64,000 nt of DNA from Niebla homalea (GCA_019925105.1 JAHGAU010000038.1:62001-126000), one strand, 5' to 3'. Shown: positions 11,411-22,754, counted from the stretch's first letter. A program made the numbers and translations. Notes: generated by a model not told the origin, from the letters alone.

Positions 11411-12948
11411 ATGCCCCCCCCAACCCTCCCCATCGCCCTCGCCGGCCTCGGCCGCATGGGCAAATATCACGCGGCGCACTTCCTGCACAAAGTCCCTCGC
11501 GCCCAGCTGGTCGCCGTCTCCACCCCTTCCACCACCGAGCAAAGCTGGGCGGCCGAGCATTTGGCGCCGTACGGTGTCCGGGTCTATGGGGAGTACGATA
11601 CGATGCTGGAGAGTGAAGGTGCGTACGTTCGTTGAGTCGATGTGTTTTTTTTTTCTTTGAGAAGTAAGGGAAGGGAAGGGTGTCACGATAGTCCTGTACG
11701 AGGAAGACCGGGGGTTGAGAGATGAGACTTGTGAAGGGAGGTTTTGAGAGGGAGAGAGAGGATAGAGTGGTGCTGACGGAATGTGCGTGGTTTGGCTACT
11801 CTAGAGGGAAAGGTGAAAGGGGTGGTGATTGCGAGCGTGACGACTGTGCACGCCGAGCAAGCGATCAAAGCTATTGAAAGGGGGTTGCATGTGCTGTGCG
11901 AGAAACCGTTGAGTACGGATGCGGAGATTGTGAGTCTCGCTGTCCTCTCTTCGTCCCCCCTCTCTCGTCCGCCTGTTTCTGTTCGAACCCCCCCCAATCC
12001 TCCCCCCCTTCTTCTCCTTCTTCCACCCATCCTTCTCCTTCTAGCCTTGCTCCATCTCCAGGCCAAAACTGCAACCTCGAGTAGCAATCACCACCATCAA
12101 TCCCTTCCTCCCTCCCTGCCCCCACCCCTTCCATCTCCATCCACTCAGACTCACCAACCCCTCTCCCCCGCATCCCACAGTCCCGCACCGTCGTCCGCGC
12201 CGCCTCCCACCGTCCAGACCTGAAGGTCATGTGCGGCTTCTCCCGCCGCTTCGACCCCTCCTACCGGTCCGCGCACGCCAAGATCGCGGCGGGCCAGATC
12301 GGGCACCCGACCGTCATCCGGTCGCAAACGTGCGACAAGCGGGACCGGAGCGGCTTCCTGGTCGACTTCGCGCGGGCGAGTGGCGGGATCTTCGTGGACT
12401 GCAGCATCCACGATATTGATCTCGCGTTGTGGTTGCTGGGTGCCGCTCCCTCCTCCTCATCATCCTCCTCCTTCCCGCTCCCCAAATCCGCCACCAGCGC
12501 AGGCGTCTGCGCGCTCGAGCCGCGGCTCGCCGCGCACGGCGACGTGGACAACGCGATCGGGGTGCTAGAATTCCACTCGGGCCAACTGGCGCAGCTGTAC
12601 GCGTCGCGGACGATGGCCGCGGGCCAGGAGGACAGCACCGAGATCGTCGGCACGGAGGGCAAGATCACGGTCAACCTCGCGCCGCGGGCGGACCACGTGG
12701 AGGTGCACACTGCCCGTGGCATCGGGAGGGAGGTGCCGGCCACGTTCTTCGAGCGGTTCGAGGGGGCGTTTGTGAGGGAGGCGGAGGAGTGGGTGGGGTG
12801 TGTGGTTGATGGGGGGGAGGTGCCGGTGCCGTTGGAGGGGGCGGTGAGGGCGGTGGAGATTGGGTGTGCGTTGCAGGAGAGTTTGAGGACGGGGAGGAAG
12901 GTTTGGTGGGATGAGCGGGGGAGGAGGGTCGAGAGGGCGGGGCTGTGA
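11411..12948 (+). CDS. Gfo/Idh/MocA oxidoreductase (myo-inositol 2-dehydrogenase-like)
   Basis: Three exons: 11411-11618, 11805-11929, 12181-12948, giving 366 residues. The N-terminus holds the nucleotide-binding motif GLGRMGKYHA. Exon 2 contains the family signature CEKPL with the catalytic-region Lys. Exon 3 holds the sugar-binding domain with DCSIHDIDLALW, whose His-Asp pair is typical of the active site. The family oxidises or reduces cyclic polyols and sugars (myo-inositol, xylose, glucose derivatives) with NAD(P). The substrate cannot be fixed from sequence. A run of serines near residue 200 is an insertion in a loop. Intron 2 (11930-12180) is strongly pyrimidine-rich. The polypurine tract lies directly upstream. 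Confidence 0.87.
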
Positions 12949-13662
12949 GGGTTGAGGGGTGGGTAAGGGGAAGAGGTGCTTGAGGCGTCTTCAGCTGATC
13001 TATATGGATGAGGAAGATGGAATTGGGGGAGCAACGTAGACAGAGATAATTGGATGGTCAGGGCTACTCGCACCGGAAGTAGCAGGGACTCATTGGCGAA
13101 ACAGAAAGAGATGCCGCGCAAGTGTTTGGAACATGGTGAATTCAGCGAACGCTCAAGAATTGAGCCGCTTGGCTGTAGTCAGCTTGTGGTTTTCGCTTTA
13201 CGGTTTCTAAACATGGTTCGGACGATATATTTAGATTCCAACCGAGAATGCCCAGTCATGCCGTGGTATATCATTGAGAGCGGGATACCATTATCTACGG
13301 TTCGTCCCTTGGAGGACTTAAGGCTCTATTCAGTTACAGGCACGAGAAGCTGAGGTCCTGCTCTTTGTAACGTAATCCCAACTGAGGGGCAAGGGTTTCT
13401 CGTCTAGCAAAGCAGGTCCACTTTTGTAGGCCGCTTTTGCTATGAATGCGTCAATTGACAGGCTTGAAGCCCATCAGCAGGTCTGTCCCCCATTCGCAGA
13501 GTCTTGACTTGGATGTATCCTGACTGGAGAGACGAGAGAATGATGTAGATCAGAAGTAGCATATAGGACGACCACCTGAGAGTCATCTTTGCGTCTCCAT
13601 ATATTGGCAGTCTCTGCGGAAGAGGGCACCGATACCGTGATCGGTCAGTCCCCTCACGACAT
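12949..13662. other. Convergent intergenic region
   Basis: This lies between the convergent dehydrogenase and the next minus-strand gene. Only short frames without similarity that I recognise. Confidence 0.4.
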
Positions 13663-15018
13663 TCAATCACCTGAGGCATCTTCTTTGACCCAAAATGGAT
13701 CCCCAGTCTTGACGTGATGGCCGTCCTCACCTCCAGACCACGTAAGACCCAAGCTGCTCTCGATATTTGCTACTTCCTGTGAGAGCATCTCAATGGCGGG
13801 AGCCTCCATCTCCGGAAGCCATTGCTGCCCTCCCTTCATTCCCTTCAGTCCTTCAGGATATTTCAACAGAGCCGTCCAGGATCGGGGCGTAATCACTAGG
13901 GCAGGCTTTCGACACGGGTAGACCAAATTCCAAGCCTCTCGCCACGCGTCACTTCTCAGCAGGGCCTGAATGGTGGCGTTGCGAGCATTCTTCCATAGGA
14001 CGAAACCATATGCTTTGACAGACTTCCATTCTATCGGGTCTGTTCTCATCGGATCCTGCTGTTTCCGGGCCGTTCTGCGACTTTTCCCTGTCTTTCCACG
14101 CGTGGATAACAATGGCCGGAAATAATTCGTGGGAAGGCGTTTCTGTCCAGGCTTGCGAAAGGATTGCCGTCGCAATGAGATGGCATACGCTCTGACCTCG
14201 GAATCTGTGGCGAGCGACGTTGCGAGCCGAGCTGAGTAATTCGTCCACTCCTCCTGCACAGCTACAGGTCCTGCGTAAAGATCCACTAGATGGATGTAGA
14301 CCGGCCAGAAATCGCCTTTGGGCGTAAAGCTCCTCTCTGCCCAGCTGCAAAGGGCCGATCTTCGAGACCGGTCGTGGGTTTGCTCTCCGTCAAATGGGTA
14401 GCCAGTGATAACTTGCAGATATTGAGCCCTTCTCCTCGTACCAGCTCTCAAACCCCTTTCCTGCGAGACCTCAACCAAGCCTGCAACTATTTCCAGGAAA
14501 AGTTTTCCAAACTGCCGCCCAGTCCATCGCTCCTTAGGCTGGATTGCATTCAGTAATGGCTTGAGAGCCGTAGGTTCCCTCATGGCAACTGGCAATGCAG
14601 GTTTTGTGGCTGTGTCGAGAACCGGTGATCCGAGGGCCTGGCATCGAGAAGCCAACGCATTGAGGCTCGCTGCATCATGAATGTCAAACGGTAGCAAAGC
14701 TCGTCGCGTGCGACTTCTTATGCTTTCTCTGCGTTGTAGATCCCCGCCATCCGTAAAGTCGTACCACCAGGGTCTCTTTTGGATTGGTTCGAAGATGGCG
14801 TTCAAGAAAAGAGGCACAGGCTTGAGAACCTTGGGTTGGGCTGAGCTTCTGGGAAGAGGTTCGTGTTGCGATTCATCCTTTGCGTCGTAATTGGAGCTGC
14901 CTCCTATGCTGCCCTGACTCGCTACCGCGGTCTGCGCGTGCCTCCGCCATTGGTGGGGAAGACGTGGACTGCGTAGACCTGAGAGGGAGATGGTGAAGGA
15001 GCCGCATGTTCGGAACAT
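13663..15018 (-). CDS. Hypothetical protein, probably mitochondrial
   Basis: A single exon of 451 residues from the first ATG at 15018 (an upstream in-frame extension begins with TTG only). The N-terminus (MFRTCGSFTISLSG, then SPRLPHQWRRHAQ) is basic and rich in Ser and Arg without acidic residues, as in mitochondrial presequences. The rest is soluble and basic, with many Trp and Arg (KRPWWYDFTDGG, TGRQFGKLFLEIVAGL, EAWNLVYP). I see no catalytic motif and no membrane span. It looks like a fungus-specific protein, perhaps an organellar RNA or translation factor, but that is only suggested by composition and targeting. Intact length and normal codon use argue for a real gene. Confidence 0.7.
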   Translation of the reverse strand: MFRTCGSFTISLSGLRSPRLPHQWRRHAQTAVASQGSIGGSSNYDAKDESQHEPLPRSSAQPKVLKPVPLFLNAIFEPIQKRPWWYDFTDGGDLQRRESIRSRTRRALLPFDIHDAASLNALASRCQALGSPVLDTATKPALPVAMREPTALKPLLNAIQPKERWTGRQFGKLFLEIVAGLVEVSQERGLRAGTRRRAQYLQVITGYPFDGEQTHDRSRRSALCSWAERSFTPKGDFWPVYIHLVDLYAGPVAVQEEWTNYSARLATSLATDSEVRAYAISLRRQSFRKPGQKRLPTNYFRPLLSTRGKTGKSRRTARKQQDPMRTDPIEWKSVKAYGFVLWKNARNATIQALLRSDAWREAWNLVYPCRKPALVITPRSWTALLKYPEGLKGMKGGQQWLPEMEAPAIEMLSQEVANIESSLGLTWSGGEDGHHVKTGDPFWVKEDASGD

Positions 15019-15487
15019 TAAGCTATACACAATGCATGCCAGATCCAATGTATCATACTCGTATCAGGGCAGAAAAGAAAAAGCAAGCAGAATATTCCGC
15101 TCACCAAAGGAAGGTTTGAACGGGCCGTCATTCCCCCGGCCATTTGTGATTGGCTCATTCATTCTCAAGGCAGCCTCACAGCTTCTTTCAGCATGCAATA
15201 TTCAATCGCGTTTTGAGACATTGACAGGTTGGACTTAGTCCCACCCTCTTGGAACCAGCTGAGACATTCTCTGGGATCCAGACCCTACTATTCGCTGCAC
15301 CTTACCGAGGCAATTGGTACCTCGAGGCCTCTCCTCCCCCCCTTTTACCACTACCTCCACCCACCCAACTACCTCAGTTGTCCACCCTGGTCAACAATCC
15401 ACCAAAGATCGATCCACTCGACCCTCCACCTCCACAACAGCCTTACCTCCTCCCCCCACTAGACAGCCCCGTCATCATCCCTCCACC
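15019..15487. promoter_or_regulatory. Divergent promoter region with long pyrimidine-rich leader
   Basis: Shared upstream region of the mitochondrial-type gene and the lipocalin-like gene. From 15320 to 15487 it is C/T-rich, as often seen just before fungal start codons. Frames open here run into the lipocalin-like gene only because stops are rare in this composition. Confidence 0.45.
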
Positions 15488-16165
15488 ATGTCCGAACCAC
15501 ACGCCCTCACCATCCGCACCCCACCCACCCTCTCCCCGCCCTCAACCTCCACAACCACAACATCCCCTCCCTTCACAGCCCCACCACTCTCCTTCCTGCA
15601 GGGCACCTGGCACGTCACGCACTCCACGCTGCCGATGTGGCGCAAGAACCGGAACGTGGAGATCACCTACACACCGCTGCCATCATCATCTCCTCCCACC
15701 AAGCTCGACGATACGGTGGAGTACTACCCGCTCTCGTCCAAAAAAAAGAAACACGTCGTCAGCGGGATCGACACCGCGGCGGGCCACGAGGGAGAAGGGG
15801 GGGAGCTGGGCGCTTTCGACTGGCGCGGCAAGGGCTGGATGAAGCTGGTTGGTAGTCACTGGGAGGTGCTGGGGTGGGGCTACATCGGGGAGGAGGAGCC
15901 GCCGCCGGCGGTGGGGGCAGATGATGATGATACAGCAGCAGCAGCAGGAGCAGCAGCACAGCCGGACCGGCCAGAGGAGGATCGATGGATGATCACGTGG
16001 TTTGGCAAGACGATCTTCACGCCCGCGGGTATTGATGTCTATGCGCGGACGAAGGCGGGGCATCCCGGGTGGGTGGTGGAGCGGATTGTGGAGGCGTTGA
16101 AGGGGATGGAGGATGAGAGCATGAGGCGGTTGGGGGGGGAGTTGTTTGAGGTTGTGAGGGAATAG
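15488..16165 (+). CDS. Lipocalin/calycin-like protein
   Basis: A single exon of 225 residues. The ATG at 15488 sits in a good context (ccaccATG) after a pyrimidine-rich leader. After a Pro/Ser/Thr-rich N-terminus of about 35 residues comes the lipocalin start motif LQGTWHVTHSTLPMW. It is followed by strand-like segments (NVEITYTPL, DDTVEYYPL) and a Trp/Gly-rich core (FDWRGKGWMKLVGSHWEVLGWG). The C-terminal part (WMITWFGKTIFTPAGIDVYAR) is well conserved in fungal proteins of this type. A low-complexity acidic/Ala insertion lies near residues 140-160. The fold binds small hydrophobic ligands. No signal peptide is visible, so it is probably cytosolic. The ligand is unknown. Confidence 0.72.
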   Translation: MSEPHALTIRTPPTLSPPSTSTTTTSPPFTAPPLSFLQGTWHVTHSTLPMWRKNRNVEITYTPLPSSSPPTKLDDTVEYYPLSSKKKKHVVSGIDTAAGHEGEGGELGAFDWRGKGWMKLVGSHWEVLGWGYIGEEEPPPAVGADDDDTAAAAGAAAQPDRPEEDRWMITWFGKTIFTPAGIDVYARTKAGHPGWVVERIVEALKGMEDESMRRLGGELFEVVRE

Positions 16166-16546
16166 GATATATGGTGAAAAGGTGGGGAACGGGTGATAAT
16201 GGAGGACTGCGTGGACGACTGATAGGAGGGATGGCTTGAATGGTGTGGTGGGGTGAGGTGGTGAGGAGGGGGAGTGACAATATACGTGAAGAAGCGGTCA
16301 AGGTCGGGTCGGCGAAGAGGGAGGAGGTTGCAGAGAGTATGAGGTATGCAGGCGAGGTCAAGAGGAGGTACACATGGCAGAAAGAGGTGGGGCAAGAGAG
16401 GCGTCCAGATAGATCGTCGGTGGGTCCGGCCATGCACCGATCCTTTCGCGAATTGCTTTTTCGCATCGCCATCCTATCATACAGGCACATCACCTCCATT
16501 TTGCTTTTTCGCACGCTAGGGGGAAGAATTCAATTAAGGAAGCTCT
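16166..16546. other. Convergent intergenic region
   Basis: Purine-rich on the plus strand. It separates the convergent lipocalin-like and IPK1 genes. No gene seen. Confidence 0.4.
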
Positions 16547-17797
16547 CTAATGCGAGAGCAGGCATCGCTCGCTGTCGTCAGCACTGCCTCTCCCTGTTGC
16601 CGTGTACCATCCGTCGTCGATCAGTTGCCGCTCGACTCTACACCAGTAGTCGGCCTTTTTGGGGCTGGCGGCTTTGAGGTCGAGGTCGCCGAGGCGGGCT
16701 TCTATCGGACCGCCGTCTTTGGGTATCTACAGCGGTGTCAATGTTGGCTCTTCGAGGGCGCTGGCAGGGAACAAAGAAGGGCTAAAGATTAAAAGAGAAC
16801 ATACCTTCAGAAACAAGGTGCAATCCCTCATCGTCATCGCGGTCAAGAAATCCGGGCTCTCGAGGTTTCCCCTCAACACCCCCTCAGGATCCATGACCAC
16901 TTGCAACGTCCTCAGCCTCGCCAACAGCGCGTTGCCATACAGCCACGCAAAAAGCTTCTCCTCCATCCAACCCCGATCCTCTTTCCCTATCCGATTCATC
17001 CCCACGATCCTATCCACCACCTCTCTCACGATGGACTTGTCCTGCTCCATCAGCTTCAACGGACAGAAGCCGCTCCCACTACTCAACAACTTCTCATCCC
17101 CCGGCATCGGCACCCGAGACTCTCTTAGCGCTCTCAGCGCACACGTTCGACACCGCCGACTGTTGCCATTGCAAGGCGCGTTGGGACTCTGGGCCAGCCA
17201 TTTGGGCTTGAACTCTACGCTCAGGGTTTCGGTATCTGCTTCAACAAGGGCGTCGGCGTCGCTACCACTGTTGCTACTGCTCATGTCGGTGACGAGGACG
17301 GCGAAGGCTTCACCCTCGGCCAGGTAGACGCCTGCACGGTCCGGAGCGCGGGCGCCGCGTTTCTCCATTGCGCGAAGGCCGGCGTTGCATTGTTGAATCA
17401 GATGGGAGGAGGCGCGAACGAGTGTCTGTTGGATTAGGTTGTCGCGGGGAAGGAGGGGCGATATCCGGTTGTTGAAATGATGATGGGAGTCGAGCACGGC
17501 GGCGGTCGCATTGTTCTTGCGTAAGCGGAGAAGTTGGCCAGGAAAGGGGTTAGATGGTGAGGGACGTATTGGGGGTGGGTCGATCTCTGATGGTGGCGGG
17601 GTGGTGCGGCTATAGGACTCATGGTGTGAGGATCGAGTAGGTGATGAGGAAGGGGAGGCGGATATGCGGTAGACGATGTTGGCGGCACCTTCGTTGAGGT
17701 AGGTCAGGCTGACAAGGGAAGGGTCGAGCATTGGTGGAGACGAGCCTCTTGACAGCGAACCGGGCCGCAGCGGAGGTGGTGGGATTGCGCCTGGCAT
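16547..17797 (-). CDS. IPK1: Inositol-pentakisphosphate 2-kinase
   Basis: Two exons, 17797-16805 and 16726-16547, with intron 16727-16804 (GTATGT..TAG), giving 390 residues. The start is the first ATG. The frame upstream is open but has no earlier ATG. The N-lobe has LNEGAANIVYRI, a Gly-rich nucleotide-binding start, and QLLRLRK. The IPK1 signatures EFKPKWLAQSP (residue 195) and RRCRTCALR (about 215) are intact. The last exon carries RLGDLDLK, DYWCRVE and LIDDGWY, the conserved C-terminal region. The enzyme makes phytate (InsP6) from InsP5, which supports mRNA export and signalling. Fungal IPK1 proteins diverge strongly between these motifs, as seen here. Confidence 0.9.
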
Positions 17798-18662
17798 ATT
17801 GTGTGGTGTCGCCTTCGTATCCGGGATTGGCAGCAAGTCGGTCTCCTCTTTTTTTTAGATTGGGTGTTTTGATCGGCCGCTGATGGGGTGTATGAGGGAT
17901 GATGGGAATGATGTAAGGATGCAGAAGAGAGTGAATGAAATTGTCAAGTCTGAATATAAAGTATGACGAGGTCGTAGTGTCAGGGTCCTTTGTCCCACTT
18001 GAAGCTTTTCGGAACAGAAGCCGTAATGGTGAAGCGTTTGATATGTGATGCCTGACGCTGTGACACAAATAGCGCTATCCAAGGAAGAACACGCCTCCAC
18101 CAGGAAAATCAAACGCTGTTCTGCCACCCTGTGACGGATTTTTTTTTCATGCAGGGTTTCCCAAGCGAGAAAAGACGTGCGCGGTGAGACGGGATAGAGA
18201 GGACGCTGTAGAATATAGCACACACCAATTCTACACCCTCACCGGCTCACCCTGATATCTACTTGGGAGGCGGGCTGAAGCGAGAAACACACAAAAAGCC
18301 AATCCACGTGTGGATGCTAAGAAATGCAAGCAATACACAAGCTTATGCAAGGGGTGACGTTGGTGAAGATGAAATCTCAGTAGGATTTGCTTTCTATTTT
18401 TTCCTCAAACAAAAGTCTGGACCCGGGGCTGGGGCCTGGGGAGGAGGTTACTAAAGAAGGGTGACGGGGCTTACCTAATGACGGCCTAACACGGGTGGCT
18501 GCGGCTTATGGGAATAGGGGAGTCCGCTAGGGCCGTTGGACTTGGATTTCTTGCAGATACCTTTTCGACCAAGAGTGGACCTGTCGTCTTTTCTTTTTCT
18601 TCAGGGATTCGACGACTGAAGTCTGGTATCACCATCTTCGGTTAGGCAATAAGTCGAACATC
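17798..18662. promoter_or_regulatory. Divergent promoter region of IPK1 and the ECM15-like gene
   Basis: About 0.86 kb without a supportable gene. Short frames on both strands lack coding character. Confidence 0.4.
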
Positions 18663-19268
18663 ATGTCATCAGGGTCAGCCAATGAGGTTGAGAAAAAGCC
18701 GACGCCGGAACATTGCATTGCAGACTTCTGCCTCATTCCGGTGAGTCCTGTCTTCAGGAGTTGCTGCTGAGGACCAGGTCAATTGGTCTGCTGCTGTCAC
18801 TTTTCACCAGCACGTGGGCTGATGTTGATCTCCCCGTCGGATGGTTCAGATAGGGACGCCGAGCGCTTCCGTGTCCAAAGAAATTGCAGATGTTCAACGG
18901 CTACTTAAATTGTACGAAAGCGAAGTGACATACACGATGCATTCTGCTGGGACGACCGTTGGTGCGGATTTGATCATCTCTTGTCGATGATAGACCCACT
19001 GAGGAATTGCAGAGGGACCCTGGAATACAGTGATGAGGCTCATAGGCCAGGCGCACTCGCTACTGCACGTGAACGGTGTGCCACGAGTACAGACGGACAT
19101 CAGAGTCGGTTCGAGGTGAGCATGAGAAAGCAGGAGGCTAGGTTATGGATTGCAGACCGCGTGAAATGGATTGATGACTGATGAGAATTGATCGCTAGGA
19201 CAGACAAGAAACAAACCGCCCAGGACAAAGTGAGTGCGGTTCAAAGTATACTGGCAAAAGATACTTAG
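18663..19268 (+). CDS. ECM15: Thiamine-binding-type UPF0045 protein (Ecm15-like)
   Basis: A small gene split into four exons: 18663-18740, 18850-18961, 19013-19115, 19199-19268, giving 120 residues. The longest exon encodes fewer than 40 residues, so simple ORF searches miss it. The joined protein reads with the family motifs [51 protein letters not shown] and the helical C-terminus [13 protein letters not shown]. All introns have GT..AG ends and the phases fit. The family (MTH1187/YkoF-like, yeast Ecm15) forms small ferredoxin-like tetramers. A bacterial relative binds thiamine or hydroxymethylpyrimidine. The yeast role is unclear, possibly wall-related. Identity is strong from conservation. 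Function in this organism is unproven. Confidence 0.88.
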
Positions 19269-19629
19269 CGCGGGATAAAAGAAAAGGGTTTGGATGAGTA
19301 ATGGTGTCAATGAATGCTCAGATTGATGCATGGGGTCGTTCCTGCCTCTTTGGTACCTGTTTCTATCACAAGGTTTGAAACGCCGCAAAGATGCGGCTAA
19401 AATCCAAACGCCTTCCGCTATGCAATGACCTTTGTAAGGTCATATCAAATTAGCCTTCATCCTCATGTCCGTTCAATGTCGCTATGCATCGTCATCACTT
19501 CCTTCCGTCGGTCAATTATTCTTGATTTGAAAATGCAGCTCAAGTGCCCATGCGCCCATCCGATATCGCTATGCAATCATGTCATCGCCTCCTGCGCCCA
19601 AGGCACTCCGCGTCGGCCTAGATTTAGAC
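19269..19629. other. Convergent intergenic region
   Basis: Between ECM15 and the PLC-like gene. No gene seen. A segment around CGCTATGCA occurs twice (near 19480 and 19567). Confidence 0.35.
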
Positions 19630-20718
19630 TCAAGCAGCCAAAAAGATTGCAGCAGTGCTGATCATGGCAATAGCAAGCCAGGTGGACCGGCTCTTGCTCG
19701 ATGCAGCATTCGTCATCTGGGCCACAGGGACATCACCTCTGCCTGTCGCAGTGATCCCGTTCACGCCATCAATTACTTGCAGCGTTTGTCCCTTGTCGAA
19801 GAAGTCCACCAAAAAGAATGCCGGCTTCCGTCCATATGCTGTTGTGCAGGATGTTGCAGCTGAGCCCAGAGTGCCTGTGCCTGTCCCTGCACTGTTCGTG
19901 GTTGTGATATTGCCTGTATCTGGTGCCTGAATGCCAAATCCGATGCTGTCCGAGTACAGAAAGTGGTTGACCAGAGGCAAACGGCCAGATGAGACTGCCT
20001 GCGAAGTCTGCCCTTGCAGAGATGCCGGACGATCTGCATCGCAGGAGAAACCGTTGAGGGATGTGACGTTGTAGTTGTTTTCGAAGACGAATGTGAATTC
20101 GTCCAGAAGATAAGGAGCAACGGTATTGGAAGTGAGGGAGGCAACGAATGTGACGAGACGGGTGTTATTGGCAATCATCTCTTGCAGAGTAGGCCAATTT
20201 GTCAGAGCCGTGGTGGTAGAGGGCGGCTGGTAGCCATAAGATGCGATGTCCGCTGCCTTGAACTCTGCGTCCAATGCTTCTGCGGAGGCATTGTCTGAAT
20301 TGACAAGCAGGATTGTCACAACATCGTGTGGGTTCTTGTCCATCCAACTCTTGATCTCTGCGAGCCATGAGCTCAGTGTTCCTGCATCTAACAGGCCGCA
20401 GCTGGTATGGCAGAGATGCCATGTGCCGTTGCTGTTGTGGACTTGAGCGGTCAGGAGACGAACACCAGCGGTTAGCTGTTGGGTGGAATTGACATTCTGG
20501 TTGGCGGAAGATATGAAGTTGCTGGAAGAGGATGATGAAGAGCTATCGGAGACGAAGGGGCTGTCATGAGCGCCTAATTGAGCTATGTCAGAATAGGATC
20601 GTGAGCAAAGATCTGGTGAGTTGTTGCAGGCGTAGGTTGAGGTCGTATTTCGAGGTCTGAGAAGAGCTGCTGAGGAAAATGAGGAGACGAGGAGAGCGAA
20701 GGGTATAATGTTGTACAT
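19630..20718 (-). CDS. Secreted GPI-anchored PLC-like phosphodiesterase (X-domain fold)
   Basis: A single exon of 362 residues. The ATG at 20718 was chosen because it opens a signal peptide (MYNIIPFALLVSSFSSA). The frame further upstream would put 40 residues before it. The PLC-X-type barrel is recognised from LGAHDSPF (catalytic-type His), LTAGVRLLTAQVH, LCHTSCGLLDAGTL and DVVTILLVNSD, then FFLVDFF near the end of the barrel. A poly-Ser loop lies near residue 60. The C-terminus has small residues (NAASSKS) followed by a hydrophobic tail, a typical GPI-attachment signal, so the protein should sit on the plasma membrane or wall. Fungal members of this group are not classical calcium-dependent PLCs and their substrate is unknown. 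Confidence 0.85.
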   Translation of the reverse strand: MYNIIPFALLVSSFSSAALLRPRNTTSTYACNNSPDLCSRSYSDIAQLGAHDSPFVSDSSSSSSSSNFISSANQNVNSTQQLTAGVRLLTAQVHNSNGTWHLCHTSCGLLDAGTLSSWLAEIKSWMDKNPHDVVTILLVNSDNASAEALDAEFKAADIASYGYQPPSTTTALTNWPTLQEMIANNTRLVTFVASLTSNTVAPYLLDEFTFVFENNYNVTSLNGFSCDADRPASLQGQTSQAVSSGRLPLVNHFLYSDSIGFGIQAPDTGNITTTNSAGTGTGTLGSAATSCTTAYGRKPAFFLVDFFDKGQTLQVIDGVNGITATGRGDVPVAQMTNAASSKSRSTWLAIAMISTAAIFLAA

Positions 20719-21606
20719 GGCGATTGAGGCTCGGGGATTAGACTGATGAAGAAAGAGGAGGACGGGCAGCAGGAGAGGCAATGGCAAAGCAGCAAAGTCA
20801 GTAGCGACTGTATGAATGATAGCGAATGTGGGAGACACTAAACTGTGTCAAGATGGGACAAGGGAACAAGGGATGTTTGGATGGGCATGAAGATGTAAAG
20901 CAGAAGAATAATAGATGGTCGTCAAAGAAGATTAATAAACAAGTTCGCCACCACCTGCCTGCCTAGTCGGAGGGATACTAGCCCATGACGACTCATCTCA
21001 ACATAGATTGCTCGGCCCGAAACGTTGGGCCAGAGGTCACCCACTAGGTTGATTGAATGGGAACGAAGATTGGCCAAGCAGAAAATCCAGCCACTCGATA
21101 CTTTCTGTAAAGAGTAGGGGATGACGCGGCGGAGAGAAGGAGGTGTGGAACCTCGTATCCTTGTTTTATTTTAGCTGGAAGGAATCCTAGACGCCAGGGA
21201 CGCGCGTTTGGAGGCATGTGGCAGGGGCATAGCCCCCAAGCCCTCTTTATCGATACGGGCTCCGGGCAGCCACAGGATTCATTTCGTATTCATTCACTCA
21301 AAACGATAACAATGTCTATTTTCACGTGCTGTGGAAAATAAAAAATAAAGGTTGATGCCTTGAAATGTTGAAGTGAATTAGGATAGGCATAGACCACAAG
21401 CATGGCTGCTTCCTTCACTCAATGGCAACATGTGGGGGTTGCAGTGGCGCATACCCATCGAGTCACGTGATAATTTACAGATCTGGATGTAGATGCATGT
21501 CTGATGTCTCAGATCTAGAGATGCCGGGATTCGCAATTCGCTGTGCATCACGGAAAGTCGAGCCTTGACCGTCAATGCTGCTGAAGATCTGTTGGATGTC
21601 CCGCAG
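20719..21606. promoter_or_regulatory. Divergent promoter region
   Basis: Upstream of the PLC-like gene (minus) and the COQ11-like gene (plus). An AT-rich patch lies near 21300-21360. No gene supported. Confidence 0.4.
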
Positions 21607-22754
21607 ATGTCAGTCACCAAGAAGATAGTGGTTTGTGGAGGCAATGGCTTCCTGGGTATGTAACGACATTTGAGAAGGAACCACCTCCGTTGAATCCCCA
21701 GATACTTGGCAGCAGTCTTTCCCTCATCCCATCATCCACGTATTAGACACTTTGTGAGCTCAACTTCCTCCCTGCTGACCTCGTTCGAATGTCACAGGTT
21801 CCCGCATCTGCAAATCAGCCACCTCCCGCGGCTGGACTGTAACCTCCATCTCCCGCTCCGGCGAACCCACCTGGTCCGCCGTGACCTCCTCCCCCACCCC
21901 TCCCGCCTGGTCCACTTCCGTCTCTTGGCAGAAAGCCGACATACTCCAACCCTCCACCTATACCGCGCTCCTCCAGGGTGCCGATGCGGTCGTGCATTCC
22001 ATGGGCATCTTGCTCGAGGCCGACTACAAGGGCGTCATTTCGGGGAGGGAGAGTATATCCAGTGGGCTGAGACGGGCGTTTAGTGAGAGGAAAGGAGGGG
22101 GCAGGGTGAGCGGAAGCGGGAACCCGTTGGAGAGGAGGGAGCAGGGGGAGGGATTGGAGCCGGATGAGGGGGACGGGCAGATTACGTATGAGTTGATGAA
22201 TCGGGATAGTGGTACGGTCCCATGCTCTCCACGCCTTCTGGACACAAGATTCTGTGTGCGGGGGGGAAGAGAGATTGATGTGCGCTCGCCGGATGGGCTT
22301 TGGTGGCTAACGTGAGGATGTTTTCGCAGCCATCACCCTCGCCCAAGAATCCGCCCACGCCTCCGTCCCCTCTTTCGTCTACATCTCCGCTGAGGCCGGC
22401 GCGCCCATCCTCCCCAAACGATACATCACCACCAAGCGCGAAGCCGAATCCACCATCGCTTCCTCGTTACCGAAAATGAGGAGCATCTTCATGAGACCCG
22501 CGTTCTTGTATGATTCGTCGAGGAAGTTCACGCTACCGATTGCGTTTGCGGGGAGCGCTGGCAATATGGTCAATTCGTTACTTGGAGGCCGGTTGACGCC
22601 ATTCGCGGGGTCGGCGGTGGGGAAGCCGTTAAAGGCAGATTTGGTTGCTGAGGCGGTGGTGGAGGCGATTGAGGATGGGGGTGTGAAGGGGGTGGTGGAC
22701 ACGGAGAGGATTGAGGGGTTGGCAAATACTGCGTGGAGGAGGGGGATGCTATGA
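21607..22754 (+). CDS. COQ11: Mitochondrial NAD(P)-binding reductase, COQ11-like
   Basis: Three exons, 21607-21655, 21798-22211, 22330-22754, giving 295 residues. Exon 1 supplies the dinucleotide-binding motif VVCGGNGFLGSRICK across the first splice. Downstream are VVHSMGILLE, ITYELMNRDSAITLAQES and VYISAEAGAP, then a YITTKREAE motif in the position of the catalytic Tyr/Lys of atypical short-chain dehydrogenases. A low-complexity insert (22080-22180) separates two conserved parts, as I recall for fungal homologues. Yeast Coq11 (YLR290C) associates with the coenzyme Q biosynthetic complex at the inner membrane. That role is assigned by similarity only. The stop lies about 100 bp from the end of convergent SYF2. 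Confidence 0.8.

Noticed and set aside
11411..20718. An inositol gene cluster (Gfo/Idh dehydrogenase, IPK1, PLC-like protein)
   Set aside because: Genes are on different strands with unrelated genes between them, the dehydrogenase substrate is uncertain, and the PLC-like protein is an extracellular type. Linkage is probably chance.
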